Shown here: one piece after another, positions 1 to 7,568 of the stretch
How the letters are laid out: every line of letters begins with the position of its first letter
Numbering within the stretch: position 1 is the stretch's first letter
Assembly: GCA_965657965.1 (NCBI GenBank)
Contig: CBFHQM010000030.1
Coordinates: forward strand, 1-27,263
DNA: 27,263 nucleotides
Reading direction: 5' to 3'
Source of the DNA: UBA8752 sp965657965
GTDB lineage: Bacteria > Bacteroidota > Bacteroidia > Flavobacteriales_D > Sanyastnellaceae
The notes under the pieces: model-generated
Seen by the model: the letters and a program-made list of their open reading frames with translations, nothing else
Told to the model about the DNA's origin: nothing
Databases searched by the model: none
Program-made: the position numbers and the translations under genes

Positions 1-528
1 ATGTGCCGTGTGTCCCTCTTGCCACAAAAACTCTGTGGTGCGGAGGAACAAGCGCGTGCGCATCTCCCACCGGACCACATTCGCCCATTGGTTCACAAGA
101 AGCGGCAAGTCGCGGTAACTCTGAATCCAAGTCTTGTAGGTTTTCCAGATGATGGTCTCCGACGTGGGACGCACAATCAGCTCCTCTTCAAGCTTGGCCT
201 CGGGGTCTACAATGACCCCTTCTCCGTCTGGGTCGTTTTTGAGCCTGTAGTGGGTGACCACGGCGCACTCCTTGGCGAATCCTTCAACGTGGGCCGCCTC
301 TTTACTCAAGTAGCTCTTCGGGATGAACAAAGGAAAATACGCATTCACGTGACCGGTGTCCTTGAACTTGCCATCGAGCACCTCTTTCATCCGCTCCCAA
401 ATGGCGAAACCATAGGGTTTGATGACCATGCACCCTTTCACATCGCTGTGCTGGGCGAGGTCGGCTTCGACAACAATTTCATTGTACCACTTGGAGTAGT
501 CCTTGTCGCGGGGGGTCAGTTTGGCCAT
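1..528 (-). CDS. proS: Prolyl-tRNA synthetase, N-terminal part (runs off window)
   Basis: Class II aminoacyl-tRNA synthetase that charges tRNA-Pro in the cytoplasm. The first 176 codons are present, starting at ATG 528 on the minus strand (MAKLTPRDKDYSKWYNEIV...); the rest lies beyond base 1. Visible family features are the opening that ends in a WYNEIV-type segment, the early GCMVIKPYGFAIWE segment, the HVNAYFPLFIP segment, the RPTSE motif near residue 120, and the motif 2 region RWEMRTRLFLRTTEFLWQEG near residues 150-173. This short, insertion-less layout is the archaeal/eukaryote-like ProS form, common in Bacteroidota, and not the long bacterial form. It is transcribed divergently from the 655 gene across a 126-base spacer. 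Identity is firm; the C-terminal half and zinc-binding end cannot be judged. Confidence 0.95.
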   Translation of the reverse strand, partial: MAKLTPRDKDYSKWYNEIVVEADLAQHSDVKGCMVIKPYGFAIWERMKEVLDGKFKDTGHVNAYFPLFIPKSYLSKEAAHVEGFAKECAVVTHYRLKNDPDGEGVIVDPEAKLEEELIVRPTSETIIWKTYKTWIQSYRDLPLLVNQWANVVRWEMRTRLFLRTTEFLWQEGHTAH

Positions 529-572
529 GATAAACTTGGTACGGCGTTTGCAATGTCAATGTCGATGAGCCG

Positions 573-580
573 CAAAAATA
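573..580 (-). promoter_or_regulatory. Possible -7 box upstream of proS
   Basis: On the minus strand this reads TATTTTTG, an exact match to the Bacteroidota -7 consensus TAnnTTTG, 45 bases upstream of the proS ATG. No TTG lies at the usual spacing of about 19 bases upstream, so the -33 element is not supported. Inferred from motif only. Confidence 0.35.
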
Positions 581-616
581 CACCACCGCAGATGAGCAGG
601 TTACGACTTCAATCCG

Positions 617-646
617 TTGCGGCTCTGCACTTTCAGTGTAAATTCC
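617..646 (+). promoter_or_regulatory. Possible -33/-7 promoter for the GY-rich lipoprotein gene
   Basis: TTG at 617-619, then 19 bases, then TAAATTCC at 639-646. This resembles the Bacteroidota TTG-N19-TAnnTTTG promoter, with the last two bases of the -7 box deviating. The box ends only 8 bases before the ATG at 655, so a transcript starting here would have almost no leader. The same TAAATTCC-N8-ATG arrangement recurs at 11481 on the minus strand. Confidence 0.4.
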
Positions 647-654
647 CAACGTTG

Positions 655-1776
655 ATGAATCAAAAATCCCTTCTCCTCTTGGCTCTGCCCTTATGGCTCG
701 CATCCTGCACCACCTCCATGGACCTCATGGGAGAACGCGCAGTGGAATCCGATGAGTTTTACTTGGCTGGGGGAGAACCGCACTCGGGAGATGGTGTTTT
801 GGAAGCCGCGCGGCAGCAGCAAATCTTAGATCAATACGCCGAATACACCGACGAGTACAACGACGGATACACCCCCCAAGGAGCCACTTCCAATCGATCC
901 AATGGTCGCCTTTGGAACAGCGCCACTGCGGGCTATGGAAGCCCCTTTAACAGCTTCGGATCAGGCTATGGGAATTACGGGGGATACAGCGCATTCAACC
1001 CGCTCAATACGGGATACGGGAGCACCTACGGATACAACAACATGGCCTTCATGGGAGGGTATGACGCGTGGGGCAACCCCATGATGGGCGGGTTCAACAA
1101 CCCGGGTTACGGAATGAGCTATGGCAACGGCTGGGGCTACGATCCATACGGTGGCGGTTATTGGGGCACACCCGGCTATGGCTACTTTGGAGGTGGCAAT
1201 TACGGTTATCACCCCCATTTCGGTTCGTTGGGCGCATACAACAACCCATGGAATGGCGGATGCTGCGGGGGAAACAACGGCACTTCTGGCGGAGGCATCA
1301 GCACCTTTACCCCACCGCGTCCAAGGCCCAACCTGGGTCAATTCAATGGTTTTGCAGGCGGAACCAGCGGATCCGGTTCGGGCAGTGCAGAAGGAACCGG
1401 CAACGGCGCCACCTCACCAAGTTCTGAGGCCAAACCAAAGCCCAATCAACCCGGAACACAGACACGGGCCAAAAACCGCAACCGGACGCGGTCAAGCAAC
1501 ACCATTTCCTTGCCCGCCAGCGAACCCAACCGAGACTCGAACTACGGACGACAATCCCCTGCACCGGAAACCGAACCGCGCCCATCCACGGGCACCAAAC
1601 GACCCGATCGGTCCAATCGTGAATCCAACGGCAATACCGGTCGCTCAGGCGGATTTGACAGCCCATCTCGGAACCAAGCTTCACCGAGTCCGTCCCGGGG
1701 TGGAGGCAACACACGGCCCTCAGCGCCAAGAAGTACCCCAAGACAGACCTCCGGCCGCTCGGGCCGTGGTGGCTGA
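655..1776 (+). CDS. Low-complexity Gly/Tyr/Asn-rich lipoprotein of unknown function
   Basis: A 373-residue predicted lipoprotein. ATG 655 is chosen because it opens a clean lipoprotein signal peptide with lipobox LASC, giving a lipidated Cys18; the open frame upstream is only the antisense of proS. Residues 20-75 are ordinary and acidic. Residues about 85-210 are a repetitive G/Y/N/F-rich tract (units such as GYGS, NYGGY, GYGYF, GGGNYGY) with an adjacent cysteine pair at 203-204. Residues about 230-373 are a disordered S/P/R/N/G-rich tail rich in RG, SR and RPS pairs, ending GRSGRGG. Export to the outer membrane or surface is inferred. The gene sits 24 bases before an OmpP1/FadL-like barrel gene and is probably cotranscribed with it. 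I do not recognise a characterised family; similar proteins next to proS have, from memory, been mis-named vitellogenin-like in Bacteroidota genomes. Confidence 0.85.
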   Translation: MNQKSLLLLALPLWLASCTTSMDLMGERAVESDEFYLAGGEPHSGDGVLEAARQQQILDQYAEYTDEYNDGYTPQGATSNRSNGRLWNSATAGYGSPFNSFGSGYGNYGGYSAFNPLNTGYGSTYGYNNMAFMGGYDAWGNPMMGGFNNPGYGMSYGNGWGYDPYGGGYWGTPGYGYFGGGNYGYHPHFGSLGAYNNPWNGGCCGGNNGTSGGGISTFTPPRPRPNLGQFNGFAGGTSGSGSGSAEGTGNGATSPSSEAKPKPNQPGTQTRAKNRNRTRSSNTISLPASEPNRDSNYGRQSPAPETEPRPSTGTKRPDRSNRESNGNTGRSGGFDSPSRNQASPSPSRGGGNTRPSAPRSTPRQTSGRSGRGG

Positions 1777-1800
1777 ATCACCCATTCAATAATCAACCTC

Positions 1801-3300
1801 ATGCGTTCCTTCCTTCTCAGGATGGCCTTCGCTTGTGTGGCTTTGTCCTTCGTGACTTTGCCGCTCCAGTCACAGGGACTTTCCGATGTTTTGCTGTACA
1901 GTCGAATGGACCCAATGGGTTCTGCACGCTCCATGGGAATGGGGGACGCCATGACGGCGCTGGGTGCAGATTTGGGCAACATTTCCACCAACCCCGCGGG
2001 ACTGGGCATGTACCGATCCAGCGACATTGGCCTCACGCTTGGCTTGGGTGCCGGGGGTGGCAGCCTCGTTTTTGCTGGAGAGCGCAACGTAACGGCCGCC
2101 CCTCACGTGATCGTGGGCCAGGTCGGCGTGGCTTTGACCATGCCCTTGAACCACACGCAATTCCGCAGGGGCACATTCGCCTTCAGCTACGCGCCGCTCA
2201 AAGACTTGCACCAAAGGGCGAAATGGTCCGGAGCCCAAGAGGGTGAAAGCCTCACGCAGCAACTCGCATTGCAAGCGCAGGGCACTCCTTTCGACAGCCT
2301 GTGGTTCAACCAACCGTTCGATGCTGACTTGGCTTGGTATACCTACCTCATCGACACCGTCGGAGCTCCAGATCAATACGATCCTGCCTTTGGCGCATCG
2401 GATCAAGTTCGCCAAACCTTAAGAAGGGACCGCAGCGGCAGAATGGGAGAAACCACGTTTGCTTTCGGCACCACCTACGCCGACGTTCTCCACGTCGGCT
2501 TGGCCGTGGGTGTGTCTTCCGTGGAAATGGAACGCACCGAGGTCTACAGCGAAGAGAAGACCTCCGGCCCTTCTCCTCTAGAGCGCTTTACGTTCAACGA
2601 CAACCTCGAAGTTTCTGGGTCAGGTGCGTTCTGGTCTTTTGGATTGATTCTTCAACCCAAGTCAAGCCCCATACGCCTGGGCTGGAGCTACCGAAGTGGC
2701 TCGGTCTACAACCTCGACGACTTTTACCAGGTGGACGTCTCGTCGAGCTTTCAAGACGGCACGGGCTATGAATGGAACAGCCCCAGCAGTTTTGTAGAGT
2801 ATCGCATTCGCACGCCGCGACAACACCGTTTGGGCATGAGCTGTACCCTGGGCAAAGTGGCCTTGCTCTCTCTAGACTGGGGCTACCGCGACTACGGTCA
2901 AGCCACCTTTCAATCCGATGACTTTGCGGACCAAGACGTCGACAACATCCAAAGCCAAATCAACTCCACTTTCGGCGCTGAAGTGCAGTACCGAGGAGGT
3001 TTGGAATTCAGAATTCAAGACGAATGGCGCCTTCGCATGGGCGGTGGATGGAAGTCCCCTGCAGCCAACCCTTTGACCAACGATTTGAATCAAATAGACG
3101 GTCAACTCATCGAAGGGAGCAGCGAAACCCTCCACTTCTCCCTCGGCGGGGAATACCGCGCCAAAACGTGGTACACAGGCGCTACATACAGGCACACTTC
3201 CACACCAGACCAGCGCCGTTTGTACGGAACCAGTCCAGAGGTGGCGTTTGGCCGAATGGGATTGGGGCTGCTGATGCTGACGATCGGAGCCCGCTACTGA
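1801..3300 (+). CDS. OmpP1/FadL-family outer membrane beta-barrel protein
   Basis: A 499-residue predicted outer-membrane barrel of the OmpP1/FadL (Toluene_X-like) group, often labelled hemin receptor in Bacteroidota without direct proof. The ATG at 1801 opens a signal peptide cleaved after about residue 25 (LQSQG). The mature start has the family hallmark: ARSMGMGDAMTALGADLGN followed by STNPAGLGMYRSSDIG, the N-terminal hatch region. Alternating hydrophobic/aromatic strands run to an end compatible with a C-terminal beta strand (LGLLMLTIGARY). It follows the GY-rich lipoprotein gene after 24 bases, with no obvious promoter between. It converges on the zinc-ribbon-family gene with one base between stop codons and no hairpin terminator. 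The ligand is unknown; transport of a hydrophobic compound is the family expectation. Confidence 0.85.
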   Translation: MRSFLLRMAFACVALSFVTLPLQSQGLSDVLLYSRMDPMGSARSMGMGDAMTALGADLGNISTNPAGLGMYRSSDIGLTLGLGAGGGSLVFAGERNVTAAPHVIVGQVGVALTMPLNHTQFRRGTFAFSYAPLKDLHQRAKWSGAQEGESLTQQLALQAQGTPFDSLWFNQPFDADLAWYTYLIDTVGAPDQYDPAFGASDQVRQTLRRDRSGRMGETTFAFGTTYADVLHVGLAVGVSSVEMERTEVYSEEKTSGPSPLERFTFNDNLEVSGSGAFWSFGLILQPKSSPIRLGWSYRSGSVYNLDDFYQVDVSSSFQDGTGYEWNSPSSFVEYRIRTPRQHRLGMSCTLGKVALLSLDWGYRDYGQATFQSDDFADQDVDNIQSQINSTFGAEVQYRGGLEFRIQDEWRLRMGGGWKSPAANPLTNDLNQIDGQLIEGSSETLHFSLGGEYRAKTWYTGATYRHTSTPDQRRLYGTSPEVAFGRMGLGLLMLTIGARY

Positions 3301-3301
3301 T

Positions 3302-4105
3302 TTAGGCCTTGGCGGCCGCCTTCAGCTGCTTCACAACCAGCTTCTCGACCTTCTCCTGCTCTTCCAAAGCGAGGTCTTGGTCGACGAGGATCCGGCCACT
3401 GTGCTCATCCACGATGATGCGCTTGCGTGCACCAACGTCAAGGATGCGCTGTGGTGGAATCTTGATGTAGCTGCCTGCACTGGCGTCACGCTCAATGGGC
3501 ACCACGGCCATGCCGTTCTTGGCACCGCCACGAATGCGCAAATAAGCCTGCAACAACCGGTCGTCGATTTTGGCCGACATCGTTCCGCTCATGGTGCTGA
3601 GGATTTCCTCCTCTGCCCGTGTTTCAGCGATGATCTCGTCGAGCTCAGCCTGCTTGGCCTTCAAATCCTCAGAACGGCTATCGTGCTTGGTCTTCACCTC
3701 GGCGAGAATCTCCGCCTTCTGGTCCATTTGCGCTTCGGCTTCGCGAATGCGCTTCTCGGACAGCTGAATCTCGAGGCTTTGGTATTCAATCTCTTTGTTG
3801 AGCGACTCAAACTCGCGGTTGTTCCGCACGCTGTTTTGCTGCTCTTCAAAGCGCTTGATCATGGCACCTGAGTCGATGATGGACTCTTTGCGGTCATGGA
3901 TTTTCTGCTTGACGCCATCTGACTCTTCCTGCAAGCGATCAAGTCGAGACTTGAGTCCTTGAAGTTCATCTTCTAAATCCTCTACTTCGAGAGGGAGTTC
4001 ACCGCGAACGACGCGCAAGCGGTCGATGCGACTGTCGATGAGTTGGAGGTCGTAAAGCGCCCGGAGTTTCTCCTCTGCGCTTGTGGCTTTGGTCTTCTTG
4101 GCCAT
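3302..4105 (-). CDS. Zinc-ribbon-family (DUF164-like) coiled-coil protein lacking zinc cysteines
   Basis: A 267-residue protein of the C4 zinc-ribbon/DUF164 type. Residues about 10-175 form a long charged coiled coil, including the conserved RNNREFESLNKEIEYQ segment (94-109). Residues about 190-245 correspond to the zinc-ribbon region, recognisable from VVPIER, IPPQR and the DEHSGRILVD stretch. In classical members four cysteines sit in RGxCxxC and CExCGRIL; here the equivalent positions are Ser209, Ser212, Asp233 and Ser236, and the protein has no cysteine at all. A Lys/Ala-rich tail ends it. Its ATG overlaps the Nif3 stop by one base (TGATG), so translation is probably coupled. The function of the family is uncertain; the fold is probably kept without metal. 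Confidence 0.85.
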   Translation of the reverse strand: MAKKTKATSAEEKLRALYDLQLIDSRIDRLRVVRGELPLEVEDLEDELQGLKSRLDRLQEESDGVKQKIHDRKESIIDSGAMIKRFEEQQNSVRNNREFESLNKEIEYQSLEIQLSEKRIREAEAQMDQKAEILAEVKTKHDSRSEDLKAKQAELDEIIAETRAEEEILSTMSGTMSAKIDDRLLQAYLRIRGGAKNGMAVVPIERDASAGSYIKIPPQRILDVGARKRIIVDEHSGRILVDQDLALEEQEKVEKLVVKQLKAAAKA

Positions 4106-5211
4106 CAGGATACGTGAATGGGGTTGGTGCGAACTGCCGACAAAAGGACTGCGAAATTAGGGAATCCATCTTTGAGGACAGCCATTTGATTCACAAGCCA
4201 CTCAGAGATGCCACTTTCTGCCTCTGCATGCCCAATGTCTGCAATGGTCAGACGGCCTTCTGCATCGAAGAATTCATGGTACTTAAAGTCCGACGAAAGG
4301 AAGACTTGGGCCCCTGCACGGAGGGCGTCCGGGAGCAAAAAACTACCGGTTCCGCCGCACCAAGCGACGGTTTGAACACCCTCCTTTGGAGGTGCGGTAT
4401 GCCGAACAATGGGCGCGTCGAAGGCCGATTTAACCCGCTGAACAAAATCGGGCCACGCCATCGGCTCGTCAAATACACCAATGCCTCCACTGCCAGCAGT
4501 GGGGTGGGCATTTTCGAGCTGAATGACGTCATGTGCGACCTCTTCGTATGGATGTGCGGACCACATTGCCGCCAAAACACGACCCACATTCCACCGCTCC
4601 ACCACAACCTCCAAACGGGTTTCTGGTTCAGTGTGTCGCAGGCCGATGTCGCCCACATGAGGGTCTGCGCCTTCCTGCGCCCGAAAGGTCCCGGTACCCT
4701 CGGAAGCGAAACCGCATTCACCGTACCCTCCTATTTCGCCTGCACCAGCGGCAAACATCGCGTCGCGTACCGCATCCAAGTCTGCATGAGGGACATAGGT
4801 CACCACCTTCGACAAGGTCTGTTCCTTGGGACGGAGGACCCGCATGTTGTCCAATCCGAGCTTTCGCCCCATCATGGCATTCACACCGTGGGCCACATTG
4901 TCGAGGTTGGTATGAATGGCGTAAAGTCCGATTCCGGCGCGCAGCGCCATCATGATGGTCCGTTCCACGTGGCTCTTTCCCGTCAAACGTTTGAGCGGGC
5001 GAAACACAATGGGGTGATGAGACACAATCAAGTTGCACCCCTTGGCCACGGCTTCAGCTACGACTTCTTCGGTGACGTCCAAAGAGACCAAGACCCCTGT
5101 GACTTCCGTTGAAGGTTCCCCAACAAGGAGGCCGCTGTTGTCATACCCCTCTTGCAACGCCGGTGGCGCAATGGCCTCCAAAAGGGCCGTGATGTTAGAA
5201 ATGCGTACCAT
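4105..5211 (-). CDS. Nif3-like dinuclear metal center protein
   Basis: A 368-residue NIF3/DUF34-family protein, cytosolic, expected to form a hexamer with two metal ions per subunit. ATG 5211 is chosen because the family begins at this point (ITALLEAIAPPALQEGYDNSG); the open frame upstream covers the divergent lpxK start. Metal-ligand motifs are present: SHHP with His65/His66, HTNLDN with Asp104, and GHAEAE near the end with His328 and Glu332. Residues about 130-240 form the inserted CutA/PII-like domain typical of the longer bacterial members (AHPYEEVAHDV). The segment GGTGSFLLPDALRAGAQVFLSSDFKYHEF is also characteristic. The gene is followed with one-base overlap by the zinc-ribbon-family gene. 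Its biochemical role is not settled in the literature as I know it. Confidence 0.93.
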   Translation of the reverse strand: MVRISNITALLEAIAPPALQEGYDNSGLLVGEPSTEVTGVLVSLDVTEEVVAEAVAKGCNLIVSHHPIVFRPLKRLTGKSHVERTIMMALRAGIGLYAIHTNLDNVAHGVNAMMGRKLGLDNMRVLRPKEQTLSKVVTYVPHADLDAVRDAMFAAGAGEIGGYGECGFASEGTGTFRAQEGADPHVGDIGLRHTEPETRLEVVVERWNVGRVLAAMWSAHPYEEVAHDVIQLENAHPTAGSGGIGVFDEPMAWPDFVQRVKSAFDAPIVRHTAPPKEGVQTVAWCGGTGSFLLPDALRAGAQVFLSSDFKYHEFFDAEGRLTIADIGHAEAESGISEWLVNQMAVLKDGFPNFAVLLSAVRTNPIHVS

Positions 5212-5272
5212 AAAACAGATTTTACAAGCTTCCCCTGTGGTTTCCGGTAGGGATGTACCAATTTCGCCGCCG

Positions 5273-6403
5273 ATGGCCGTACGGACCAACTCCTCTTCAA
5301 CTTCCCTCGACAAAGGTGCGCAACCGCGCAACGTCCTCAAGGACCGTTGGTGGTGGTCCCCCATGGCTGCCTTGTTCAAAATTGGCGTGCAATTCCGGCA
5401 TTTCGCATTTGACAGGGGCCTTCTCAAGTCCAAACCGGGCGCATTGCCCACCGTTGTTTTGGGCAATGTCACCGTCGGTGGCACGGGCAAAACTCCGCAC
5501 CTCAAGGTTTTGCTCCAGCAATTGATGGATCAGAGCAAAGGCACTCGATGGGCCGTGCTCTCAAGGGGATATGGACGAACAACCACGGGCTTTCTCCGGG
5601 TCGATCGCGAAGGCACCCCCGAAGAATTTGGCGACGAACCCCTTGAGGTTTCCCGTAAGTTCCCCGGCATCCCCGTATTTGTGTGCGAGGACCGCTTGGC
5701 GGGTTTGGAAGAGATCGCAAAAACAGGGTTGGCCGACGCGGTGATGCTCGACGACGGACTTCAGCATCGACGGTTGACGCCCACGGTCAGCCTGATGTTG
5801 GTGGACACCACACAGCCTGTAGACCGAGACCACTTTCTCCCACGAGGACGGTTGCGCGACCTCCCCGCAAGGGTATCCACTGCAGACGCCGTGATCTTGA
5901 CGCGTTGTCCCGCAGCCCTGACCCGAGGAGACCTTCGACTCTGGAGACATCGATTGGCCATGCGGCCCGAGCAACACCTCCTGCACACAGGTTCTCGACC
6001 GGAGGGCTTGCGGGCCATGTCCACGAAACGTTATGCCGCTTGGCCGGCCTCCTGCATCGCAGTGTCCGGCATTGCCAACCCCGCACAATTTGAAGACCAC
6101 TTGCTTCGGAATTGCAAGGTCGCGCGCCATTTTGCTTATGCCGACCACTGCACTTTCAAGACCACGGACCTCGAAGAATGGAAAGCGGCTTTGGAAGCAA
6201 CTCCAACGCAAGGCCCCCGGCCCGAGGCCATCATCACCACTGAGAAAGATGCCGAACGCATTCGCCCGTTGGCCGAGGCCGCATCGCTGCCCATTTTGAT
6301 CTTGAGCCTTCAAATCCGGTGGTGGGATGAAGATGCCCTATCTGATTTGTTCAAGACCATCAAAACCCGCATCGAAGCATCCGCTTCTGGCGCAGATATT
6401 TGA
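5273..6403 (+). CDS. lpxK: Tetraacyldisaccharide 4'-kinase LpxK
   Basis: Inner-membrane-associated kinase that phosphorylates the 4' position of the lipid A disaccharide. The Walker A P-loop lies in GNVTVGGTGKTPH; other family marks are LSRGYGR, GDEPLE, LDDGLQHRRL and the C-terminal YADHCTF and TTEKDAERI segments. An ATG at 5273 gives 376 residues. The ATG at 5363 would remove the WSP part of the N-terminal helix that aligns with the membrane anchor of other LpxK proteins, so the earlier start is preferred, though it adds about 20 unusual residues. A CAATTTCG sequence six bases before 5273 weakly resembles a -7 box. It is divergent from the Nif3 gene and is followed after 3 bases by the TlpA-like lipoprotein gene. 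Confidence 0.92.
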   Translation: MAVRTNSSSTSLDKGAQPRNVLKDRWWWSPMAALFKIGVQFRHFAFDRGLLKSKPGALPTVVLGNVTVGGTGKTPHLKVLLQQLMDQSKGTRWAVLSRGYGRTTTGFLRVDREGTPEEFGDEPLEVSRKFPGIPVFVCEDRLAGLEEIAKTGLADAVMLDDGLQHRRLTPTVSLMLVDTTQPVDRDHFLPRGRLRDLPARVSTADAVILTRCPAALTRGDLRLWRHRLAMRPEQHLLHTGSRPEGLRAMSTKRYAAWPASCIAVSGIANPAQFEDHLLRNCKVARHFAYADHCTFKTTDLEEWKAALEATPTQGPRPEAIITTEKDAERIRPLAEAASLPILILSLQIRWWDEDALSDLFKTIKTRIEASASGADI

Positions 6404-6406
6404 CCC

Positions 6407-7558
6407 ATGAGAAGCCCCGTGTCCACCCTGTTTTCCTCGCTGTTGATTTTTGGCCTCTTGGCCGGGTGCAACTCTGCTGGAGACAGTCCGCTCAGCGGTC
6501 AACTTCAAGGGGCCGAAAGCGCGACCATTACCATTGCTTCGCTCGGTCCAGGGGGATACATTCCCTTTGATACCACCACAGCCGATCCAGGAGGGCGGTT
6601 CGCCTTTGACCAAGACGCCTTCGCCAATTTGGCCTTGGACGTATACGAGGTCAAAGTGGGGTCTCGTGTGTTTTACGTCATTGCAGACTCCTTGTCTGCC
6701 ATTGAAGTTTCCGGGAGTTTACCCGAAACCAAAGGTTTGGCCACGCAGGTTCAAATGACCGGAGACGTTTGGTCCTCCACTTTTGCTGACTTTATTCAGG
6801 AGACGGCCACGATTAACGACAGTTTACGTGCCTGGAAACTTCGCGCTGCGGACAAAACCCTTTCCGAGGACCAACAAAACGCCGCGAGAACCGAGTTTAG
6901 CGCAGGGCGAGATTTGCTCACAGAAACGGCAAGGCGCACAGCATCTGCCCACAAAAGCGATCCGGTTGGCCTCATGGCGATGGAGTACCTCAACTTGTCT
7001 ACGGACCGAGCCCTAGCCAAAGAGATCATCGACAGCACCCGAACCCTGATGGGCCACAGTGCAGCCCACCGCAATTTGTCCCGTCGGGTCAACAAGCAAC
7101 GAAAACCAGCGAATCAGCAACAACGGAGAAACGGGAAAATCACCGTGGGCATGGCCATGCCCGACATCGCGCTGAATGACCCAACGGGCAAACAGCGCGC
7201 ACTGTCAGACTTGCGCGGAAAAGTCGTTCTCGTGGACTTTTGGGCCAGCTGGTGCGGGCCCTGCCGACGGGAAAACCCCAATGTTGTTCGTGCCTACAAC
7301 GAATACAAGGACCGCGGATTCGAAGTGTTCAGTGTTTCTCTCGACAAGACCGTCGGGAAATGGGAGCGCGCCATTGAACAAGACGGCTTAATCTGGCCTC
7401 ACCACATTAGCGACCTCAAAGGATGGAACAGCGTGGTCACCGACATCTATGGCATTAGCAGCATTCCACACGCCATTCTGATCGACCAGCAGGGCACCGT
7501 CGTGGCCACCCATTTGCGTGGGGCCCAGCTCGAGGCCGAGTTGAACAAACTGCTCTAA
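6407..7558 (+). CDS. TlpA-like thioredoxin-fold lipoprotein with DUF4369-type N-terminus
   Basis: A 383-residue predicted periplasm-facing thiol-disulfide protein. The signal peptide ends in lipobox LAGC (Cys21). Residues about 30-120 look like the DUF4369 beta domain common in Bacteroidota TlpA proteins (PFDTTTADPGGRFAF, FYVIADS). Residues 125-235 are a charged helical linker. Residues about 245-383 are the AlkC/TSA-TlpA/thioredoxin fold, with VDFWASWCGPCRRENP containing the redox-active pair Cys283 and Cys286, and the cis-proline region SIPHAILID. It lies 3 bases after lpxK and 10 bases before lpxH, so it belongs to a lipid A operon. The substrate is unknown; reduction or isomerisation of envelope protein disulfides is the family expectation. 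Confidence 0.92.
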   Translation: MRSPVSTLFSSLLIFGLLAGCNSAGDSPLSGQLQGAESATITIASLGPGGYIPFDTTTADPGGRFAFDQDAFANLALDVYEVKVGSRVFYVIADSLSAIEVSGSLPETKGLATQVQMTGDVWSSTFADFIQETATINDSLRAWKLRAADKTLSEDQQNAARTEFSAGRDLLTETARRTASAHKSDPVGLMAMEYLNLSTDRALAKEIIDSTRTLMGHSAAHRNLSRRVNKQRKPANQQQRRNGKITVGMAMPDIALNDPTGKQRALSDLRGKVVLVDFWASWCGPCRRENPNVVRAYNEYKDRGFEVFSVSLDKTVGKWERAIEQDGLIWPHHISDLKGWNSVVTDIYGISSIPHAILIDQQGTVVATHLRGAQLEAELNKLL

Positions 7559-7568
7559 GTTTCTCGCT

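Noticed and set aside
1..654. In-frame upstream extension of the 655 gene giving a 591-residue protein
   Set aside because: The opposite strand of 1-528 encodes a clear prolyl-tRNA synthetase N-terminus, and the lipoprotein signal peptide begins at 655.
3311..3320. Palindrome GGCGGCCGCC near the convergent stops
   Set aside because: It lies in the Ala/Lys-rich C-terminal codons of the zinc-ribbon-family gene and has no T run, so it is not a terminator.
4081..5112. 343-residue plus-strand open frame
   Set aside because: It is the shadow of the Nif3-like gene, whose metal-ligand motifs are intact on the minus strand.
5033..5272. N-terminal extension of lpxK upstream of 5273
   Set aside because: It overlaps the divergent Nif3 coding start, and LpxK proteins have no such extension.
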